Assembly (NCBI GenBank): GCA_035290625.1
Contig: DATDTY010000015.1
Span: forward strand, 1 to 34,557
Origin: Candidatus Nanoarchaeia archaeon
GTDB lineage: Archaea > Nanobdellota > Nanobdellia > Woesearchaeales > DATDTY01
Reading direction: 5' to 3'
Length of the DNA stretch: 34,557 nt
Shown here: positions 30,571 through 34,557 of the stretch, piece after piece
Numbering within the stretch: the first letter of the stretch is position 1
Layout: each line of letters starts with the position of its first letter
Translations under genes and position numbers: made by a program
Notes under the pieces: generated by a model
Seen by the model: only the letters and a program-made list of their open reading frames with translations
Database searches by the model: none
Told to the model about the DNA's origin: nothing

Positions 30571-30648
30571 ATGAAGCTGGTGGGTGTTATTCCTGCGTTT
30601 GATGAGGAAGAGCCCGTTGCCATTGCACGTTTATTTTCATTTATTTGA
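30571..30648 (+). pseudogene. 5' remnant of a family 2 glycosyltransferase
   Basis: The frame reads MKLVGVIPAFDEEEPVAIA and then six unrelated residues to a stop at 30648. V-x-IPA-x-DEE is the first strand and nucleotide-sugar loop of GT2 glycosyltransferases such as dolichol-phosphate mannose synthases. Homology ends about at the first operator of the next module, so the remaining gene was lost when that module arrived or by later deletion. Between 30482 and 30570 are further short coding-like scraps (for example LRILDRLLRDL). Confidence 0.65.
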
Positions 30649-30753
30649 AAATATGAGGTATTATTTATAAATGAAAACAAGTATATTCACTATTTTGAAA
30701 ATAGAAAGATTTAAATATATGAAACAGTTATCTATTTTCACTATTTTGAAAAT
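30633..30753 (+). promoter_or_regulatory. three operators at about 50-bp spacing before MNT/HEPN module 2
   Basis: ATTTTCA-N6-TGAAAAT is found at 30633-30652 and 30734-30753, and with one change in the left arm at 30683-30702. Start-to-start distances are 50 and 51 bases, close to five helical turns. TATA-like sequences lie between and after them (TTTATAAA near 30664, TTTAAATATA near 30710, TGTATATA near 30753). The arrangement suggests cooperative or looping repression by the winged-helix nucleotidyltransferase encoded at 30811. Confidence 0.78.
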
Positions 30754-30810
30754 GTATATACCTAGCAAAGTGATTTCGATCATCCTCAAAGATGGAGGTT
30801 TTGGCATAAA

Positions 30811-31437
30811 ATGTTCCTCGAAAACGTGGTAGGATCAAAGGCAAAAGTAAAGATACTCAGGGTTTTATCAGAATCCAGAGCTGCTTTCAGCCTGCAAAAC
30901 CTCAAGAATGAAACCGAGCTGAGCATTGGAATAATCCACAAGGCCCTTGAGGAGTTAGTCGAAGAGGGGATTTTGCTTAAAATCAAAGGAAGCAGAAAAG
31001 AAAGGCTCTTCAAGTTCAATACTGAACATCCTTTCGCCCATGAGGTATTTGAGATTTTCAGAATAGAAAAAACGCGGCAGCGGAAAGAGATTGTATTTTT
31101 ACATACATGGAATGTCCTGGAAAGCGCTGTTGCAAAAATAAAAGAAAATGCCGGCTTAATCATGCTCTTTGGAAGCCAAGCCAGGGGGGATGCAACATTA
31201 CGAAGCGACATTGATTTGCTGATTGTGCCAAAAAATTCCCAGGATGGGATTTTAGATGCGCTGCGTGAGGTAAAATCAGGCAATAAAATAAACGCAACGG
31301 TTATAAGCCTGGAAGCCTTTAAGAACGATGCAAAAAAGGACACGTTATTCCACAAAAACATAAAAAGCGATTCCATCATCCTGCATATCAGTCCTGAGCT
31401 GAAGGAAGAGGTAGCCTCATTTCTGGGGGTCATCTAA
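30811..31437 (+). CDS. winged-helix/MNT nucleotidyltransferase fusion, module 2
   Basis: This is a 208-residue protein. Residues 1-75 form a winged helix (GSKAKVKILRVLSES, LSIGIIHKALEELVEEGIL) and residues 105-200 a minimal nucleotidyltransferase with GSQARGDATLRSDIDLL (from Gly121; Asp133, Asp135), the full GSxRGD-like motif. Here the antitoxin-like enzyme carries its own DNA-binding domain, fitting the three-operator promoter in front of it. GGAGG at about 30794 precedes the ATG. Its TAA is directly followed by the HEPN ATG at 31438. It should AMPylate or otherwise restrain the HEPN partner. Confidence 0.88.
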   Translation: MFLENVVGSKAKVKILRVLSESRAAFSLQNLKNETELSIGIIHKALEELVEEGILLKIKGSRKERLFKFNTEHPFAHEVFEIFRIEKTRQRKEIVFLHTWNVLESAVAKIKENAGLIMLFGSQARGDATLRSDIDLLIVPKNSQDGILDALREVKSGNKINATVISLEAFKNDAKKDTLFHKNIKSDSIILHISPELKEEVASFLGVI

Positions 31438-31908
31438 ATGGATAAAGAATTTGAAGAAAAATGCCTGGGCAGGAGAACGCTCACATTGGAGCCTACGGTA
31501 ACCAACATAGAGGACAACAGGATGGTGCAGCAGCTGTCAAAACAGCATAAAAATAATTCTGAATATTTTCTGGAAGGCACCAAGGCGCTATTGAAATCTT
31601 CTGCCCCATTATTAGCGGTGTTGACAGGCTATTTTGCCATGGAGCACAAGGCAAACCAGATTTTGGCTTTGAAAGGCTATAAAGTCGAAAGCCATATTTG
31701 CGTGCAGATTGCCCTAAGCCGGGTTTTAGGCAGGAGAGCTCTTGCAAAGAAAATAAGCCGGGTTTTTGAATTAAGGCAGAATATCGGCTACCGAATGTTT
31801 TTAGCCCATAGCGAAGAAGAGAGAGAAAATACAGAGAAGATTATTAATGGGGACATTATTCCTTTCATAAGAGAGATTGATGGCCTGATAGAGAAAGAAG
31901 ATTATTAA
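31438..31908 (+). CDS. HEPN-domain protein, toxin-like partner of module 2
   Basis: This is a 156-residue helical protein. A HEPN-type helix pair includes FLEGTKALLKSSAPLLAVLTG, YFAMEHKANQILALKGYK and a late RMFLAH (Arg119-His124), which fits the Rx4H RNase signature. It differs from module 1 and resembles the HEPN domains that accompany kanamycin-nucleotidyltransferase-like proteins. It starts immediately after the stop of the nucleotidyltransferase, the standard MNT-HEPN gene order. Substrate and toxicity are not visible from sequence. Confidence 0.82.
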   Translation: MDKEFEEKCLGRRTLTLEPTVTNIEDNRMVQQLSKQHKNNSEYFLEGTKALLKSSAPLLAVLTGYFAMEHKANQILALKGYKVESHICVQIALSRVLGRRALAKKISRVFELRQNIGYRMFLAHSEEERENTEKIINGDIIPFIREIDGLIEKEDY

Positions 31909-31929
31909 AGTTCATGTTGGGGGTTTAGG

Positions 31930-32004
31930 ATGAAATTAGGGGTTATTATCCCTGCACTTCGTGCGCAAAGGATTGACAAGGTGAAGAATGGGGGGAAGGG
32001 ATGA
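31930..32004 (+). pseudogene. chimeric remnant: glycosyltransferase start joined to ribbon-helix-helix end
   Basis: The 24-residue frame reads MKLGVIIPALRAQRIDKVKN and GGKG. The first nine residues are a GT2 glycosyltransferase start like that at 30571. From CACTTCGTGCG onward the DNA matches the 3' end of the ribbon-helix-helix gene (compare 30428-30481), partly in another frame. Its TGA overlaps the ATG of the sugar dehydrogenase (ATGA at 32001-32004), so it may still act as a coupled leader. Confidence 0.65.
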
Positions 32005-33167
32005 AAAGCGTCTGCATTATCGGCCTGGGGTATGTGGGCATGCCACTGGCTGAGTTATGCGCTCAGAAAGGGTATGATGTTGTTGGATATGATATTCTCG
32101 AGAAGAAATCCAGGATAAAGACGACTACTGACCCTTCCTGCATCAAAGAGGCTGATATTGTCGTGATGTGCGTTCCCACTCCTGTTGATGAAAGACACAA
32201 TCCTGATTACGGTCCTGTGCAAAAGGCAGCTGAGTCAATTTCAACGTTTATGAAGCAAGGCCAGCTTGTGATCATTGAATCAACCCTGAATCCCGGAGCG
32301 ACTGAAGAGGTCATCAAGCCGATTCTCGATGAGAGCGGAAAGAGGTATAATCTTGCCTATTGCCCTGAAAGGATTGATCCAGGAAACAAGGAATTTACGC
32401 TTACAAAGATACCAAGAGTCATCGGAGGAATTGATGCAGAGAGCTTACAATTGGCAAAGAAATTCTATGCCTCAATCCTCGACTCACCAATCAAAGAGAT
32501 GAGCTCAATCAGGGCAGCAGAGGCAGTCAAGATTGTCGAGAATACATTCAGGGATGTCAATATCGCTTTTGTGAATGAATTGGCTAAAGGCTTTGACAGC
32601 ATCGGCCTTGATGTGATTGAGGTTATCCAAGGAGCGTCAACAAAGCCGTTTTCCTTTATCCCCCATTTCCCTTCCTGCGGAGTTGGAGGCCATTGCATCC
32701 CTGTAGATCCATATTACCTTATCAGGAATCCCGGCAAGAACGGCTTTGACTATAAATTCCTGAAATTAGCGAGGGAGATCAATGAGGGCATGCCTGCGTA
32801 TACGGTGAAAAAGGCACTAGAGGCAATTACGGAAAAAGGAAAAAATGCGAAGGACGTGAAAATCAGCGTTCTTGGCTTGGCGTATAAGGGGAACGTTCCT
32901 GATATCCGCGAGAGCCCTTCCTTCGAGATCATTCATGAGCTGAGGAAGCTGGGGGTTGAGCCTTTGGTTTTTGATCCCCATGTTCCTGAAAAGTCAAACT
33001 GCAGCTTTGAGGAGGCTCTTCGCTCTGATGTCCTGATATTTGCATCAAACCACGATGAGTTCAGGCAGATCGACTTCTCTAAGATGAAAGATAAGATCGT
33101 GATTGACGGAAAGAACTTTTTGAAGATTGAGGATGGCTCGATAACCTATAAGGGGATTGGGAGATGA
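32001..33167 (+). CDS. UDP-sugar 6-dehydrogenase (UDP-GlcNAc/ManNAc dehydrogenase type)
   Basis: This is a 388-residue NAD-dependent enzyme that oxidises the C6 alcohol of a UDP-sugar to a uronic acid in two steps. Motifs are IIGLGYVGMPLA (residues 6-17), VVMCVPTPVD near 55-64, IIESTLNPGATE near 91-102, AYCPERIDPG, the linker VKIVENTFRDVNIAFVNELA and the catalytic PSCGVGGHCIPVDP (Cys232 the likely nucleophile). GLAYKGNVPDIRESP marks the C-terminal domain. CGVGGHCIP favours the WbpA/WecC group over UDP-glucose dehydrogenase. It would feed glycan synthesis, in line with the glycosyltransferase remnants upstream and the Thr- and Asn-rich surface proteins. Confidence 0.9.
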   Translation: MKSVCIIGLGYVGMPLAELCAQKGYDVVGYDILEKKSRIKTTTDPSCIKEADIVVMCVPTPVDERHNPDYGPVQKAAESISTFMKQGQLVIIESTLNPGATEEVIKPILDESGKRYNLAYCPERIDPGNKEFTLTKIPRVIGGIDAESLQLAKKFYASILDSPIKEMSSIRAAEAVKIVENTFRDVNIAFVNELAKGFDSIGLDVIEVIQGASTKPFSFIPHFPSCGVGGHCIPVDPYYLIRNPGKNGFDYKFLKLAREINEGMPAYTVKKALEAITEKGKNAKDVKISVLGLAYKGNVPDIRESPSFEIIHELRKLGVEPLVFDPHVPEKSNCSFEEALRSDVLIFASNHDEFRQIDFSKMKDKIVIDGKNFLKIEDGSITYKGIGR

Positions 33168-33238
33168 ATGAATATTCATTATTATTGAATGATTGGGCGG
33201 CTGAGGAAAGCTTGAGGATTTTGGAAAGGACAAGATGA
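33164..33238 (+). CDS. 24-residue coupled miniORF
   Basis: The frame reads MNEYSLLLNDWAAEESLRIL and ERTR. Its ATG overlaps the dehydrogenase stop (ATGA at 33164-33167) and its TGA overlaps the next ATG (ATGA at 33235-33238). It may be a gene remnant or a translational relay; I do not recognise it. AATGAATATTCATT at 33167-33180 is a perfect 14-bp palindrome inside it and may be an operator of the following regulator. Confidence 0.35.
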   Translation: MNEYSLLLNDWAAEESLRILERTR

Positions 33239-34557
33239 AATTCAAAGAGTCCGAGACCGTTGAATTGAAGAAATCAACCTCTGAACTAAAGGAGGCTGTT
33301 ATTTCGATAGCTTCCATCCTGAACAAGCACCAGAAGGGGGAGCTTTATTTTGGGATAAAGAATGACGGGGCCGTTGTCGGGCAGGAGATTACCGAAAGAA
33401 CGCTCAGGGAAATCTCAAAAGCAATTTCTGACTCCATTGAACCAAAGATCTATCCCTCCGTACAGAAGCTGGATCTCGAGGGAAAAGAATGCGTCAAGGT
33501 TTCTTTTCATGGAGAAGATGCGCCTTATTTCGCTTTTGGCAGGGCCTATATCCGGGTTTCTGATGATGACCGGCGGCTGAGCCCAAAGGAGATTGAGAAT
33601 TACATCTTGAAGAAGAACATGGGGAAACTTCGGTGGGACAGCCAAATATGTGAAAATGCAACATTAGGGGACATTGATGAAAGTGCGATCAGGAGATTCA
33701 TTGAAGCAGCAAAAAAATCAGAAAGGCTTGCCATTAAAAATGAAAAGAAAGGATTAGTCCTTAAAAAGCTCGGCTTAATCAAGGATGGCAAATTGACAAA
33801 TGCAGCAATAATCCTTTTTGGCAAGGAGCCCAAGAAATTCTTCAACAATGCTATAGTTAAATGCGGAAGGTTTAGGGGGGTCACGAAAGAAGGATTTATT
33901 GACATGAAGGATTTTGACGGCAACTTATTTGACAGTTTAGACAAGAGCATATCTTTTTTCCAAGAGCATTTAAGGTTGTCCGCTAAAATTGAAGGGCTTT
34001 ATCGAAAAGAGAGATGGGAAGTCCCGATTGAAGCATTAAGAGAAGCGGTAATTAATGCTTTGATACACAGGGAGTATTTTAGCACAGGGTTTGCTTATAT
34101 CAAGATTTACGATTCTGAAATTGTCATTGCCAATCCCGGAAAGCTTCCTGATAAAATAAAGATCAAGGATTTGTACAAAGAGCACGAATCGGTGCCGAAA
34201 AACCCCTTATTAGCCAAGGTTTTTTATTATACCGGGTTAATTGATGTGTGGGGCAGGGGCATTCTCAATATCATCAAATGGCTTAAAGCGGAAGGGCTTG
34301 ATAAGCCAGCGTTTGAGGAGTCTGCGGGCCATTTCAGGATAATCTTTGAAAGGCCGGCAGGAAAAACTTCGGAGAAAACTTCGGAGAAAACTTCGGAGAA
34401 GATAATTGAACTGATAAAAGCCAACCCGGAGATCAGCGCAAAGGAATTGAGCCAGAAAATTGGGATAAGTTCGAGAGCAATAGAAATGCAGCTTTCCAGC
34501 CTGAAGAAGTCAGGAAAAATAAAAAGAGTCGGCCCGGACAAAGGCGGCCATTGGGAG
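33235..34557 (+). CDS. AlbA-2 (Schlafen-type)/HATPase-like regulator, cut by window end
   Basis: The frame is open for 441 codons to the last base. Residues 1-125 are an AlbA-2 putative DNA-binding domain (ESETVELKKS, HQKGELYFGIKNDGAVVG, YIRVSDDDRRLS). A GHKL-like ATP-binding region follows (EALREAVINALIHREY, IVIANPGKLP, NPLLAKVFYYTGLIDVWGRG), the plan of the 'RecG-like' predicted regulators (COG2865 type). A linker of three TSEK repeats leads to a C-terminal HTH (KELSQKIGISSRAIEMQLSS). It is common in mobile and defence islands. The start ATG overlaps the preceding miniORF. Stop and tail lie outside the window. Confidence 0.85.
   Translation, partial: MKFKESETVELKKSTSELKEAVISIASILNKHQKGELYFGIKNDGAVVGQEITERTLREISKAISDSIEPKIYPSVQKLDLEGKECVKVSFHGEDAPYFAFGRAYIRVSDDDRRLSPKEIENYILKKNMGKLRWDSQICENATLGDIDESAIRRFIEAAKKSERLAIKNEKKGLVLKKLGLIKDGKLTNAAIILFGKEPKKFFNNAIVKCGRFRGVTKEGFIDMKDFDGNLFDSLDKSISFFQEHLRLSAKIEGLYRKERWEVPIEALREAVINALIHREYFSTGFAYIKIYDSEIVIANPGKLPDKIKIKDLYKEHESVPKNPLLAKVFYYTGLIDVWGRGILNIIKWLKAEGLDKPAFEESAGHFRIIFERPAGKTSEKTSEKTSEKIIELIKANPEISAKELSQKIGISSRAIEMQLSSLKKSGKIKRVGPDKGGHWE
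34363..34401 (+). repeat. 12-bp triplicated repeat coding TSEK linker
   Basis: AAAACTTCGGAG is repeated three times in frame, giving TSEKTSEKTSEK between the ATPase region and the HTH domain of the regulator. Such repeats are prone to slippage, so linker length may vary between strains. Confidence 0.85.

Noticed and set aside
28000-34557. Insertion sequence or transposase carrying the accessory island
   Set aside because: No transposase, integrase or terminal inverted repeat could be found in the island; the junctions look like recombination between short repeats.

Overview
The window reads as a chromosomal segment of an archaeon, most likely a DPANN lineage of the Woesearchaeota/Pacearchaeota type (inference). 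Direct support is a complete transcription factor B gene, TATA-like boxes about 25-30 bases before many starts (several starts look leaderless), a serine tRNA without encoded CCA, a B12-type ribonucleotide reductase, a Trm112-like zinc ribbon and very short intergenic gaps. Genes lie on both strands.

Bases 1-5400 hold two small zinc-ribbon genes, a metallophosphoesterase whose promoter and start codon lie in a 71-bp tandem repeat, a LOG/SLOG-like Rossmann protein, a D-2-hydroxyacid dehydrogenase and a small caspase/CHAT-like protein. Bases 5400-12600 form a thiol and metal redox region: a membrane DsbA-like protein, a SufS-type cysteine desulfurase, a second thioredoxin-fold protein, a lycopene-cyclase-domain membrane protein, and a divergent metal-response unit made of a PadR regulator with a TRASH-like metal site, a membrane wHTH protein, a CcmH-like/redoxin fusion, CcdA, a DUF2933-like protein and a 35-residue miniprotein, all around a perfect 20-bp palindrome. 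Bases 12600-22800 are mostly housekeeping: a secreted Cys-rich protein with an internal duplication, Sua5/YrdC, class II ribonucleotide reductase, TFB, Trm112-like protein, tRNA-Ser(GGA), a phosphatase-like protein and an AAA ATPase. Bases 22830-27880 encode two secreted surface proteins, one of about 1300 residues with Thr/Pro stalks and repeated beta domains.

Bases 28000-34557 are an accessory island. It holds three copies of a small ribbon-helix-helix gene (two broken), a truncated Bro-N gene, a CopG antitoxin with a convergent overlapping PIN toxin, two different nucleotidyltransferase/HEPN modules with their own operator arrays, two amputated glycosyltransferase starts, a nucleotide-sugar dehydrogenase and an AlbA-2/HATPase regulator cut by the window end.

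The most unusual signal is non-coding. Four intergenic regions (about 2916-3078, 4687-4890, 12625-12799 and 20487-20645) can be folded the same way: a long closing helix P1, a second helix P2, a U-rich strand running into a conserved GTGAG that pairs across P2 as a pseudoknot, and an AGGG-containing arm 33-36 bases after GTGAG. The helices are kept while their sequences change. I do not recognise this as a known RNA family. A separate four-arm RNA-like element lies just before the tRNA-Ser gene.
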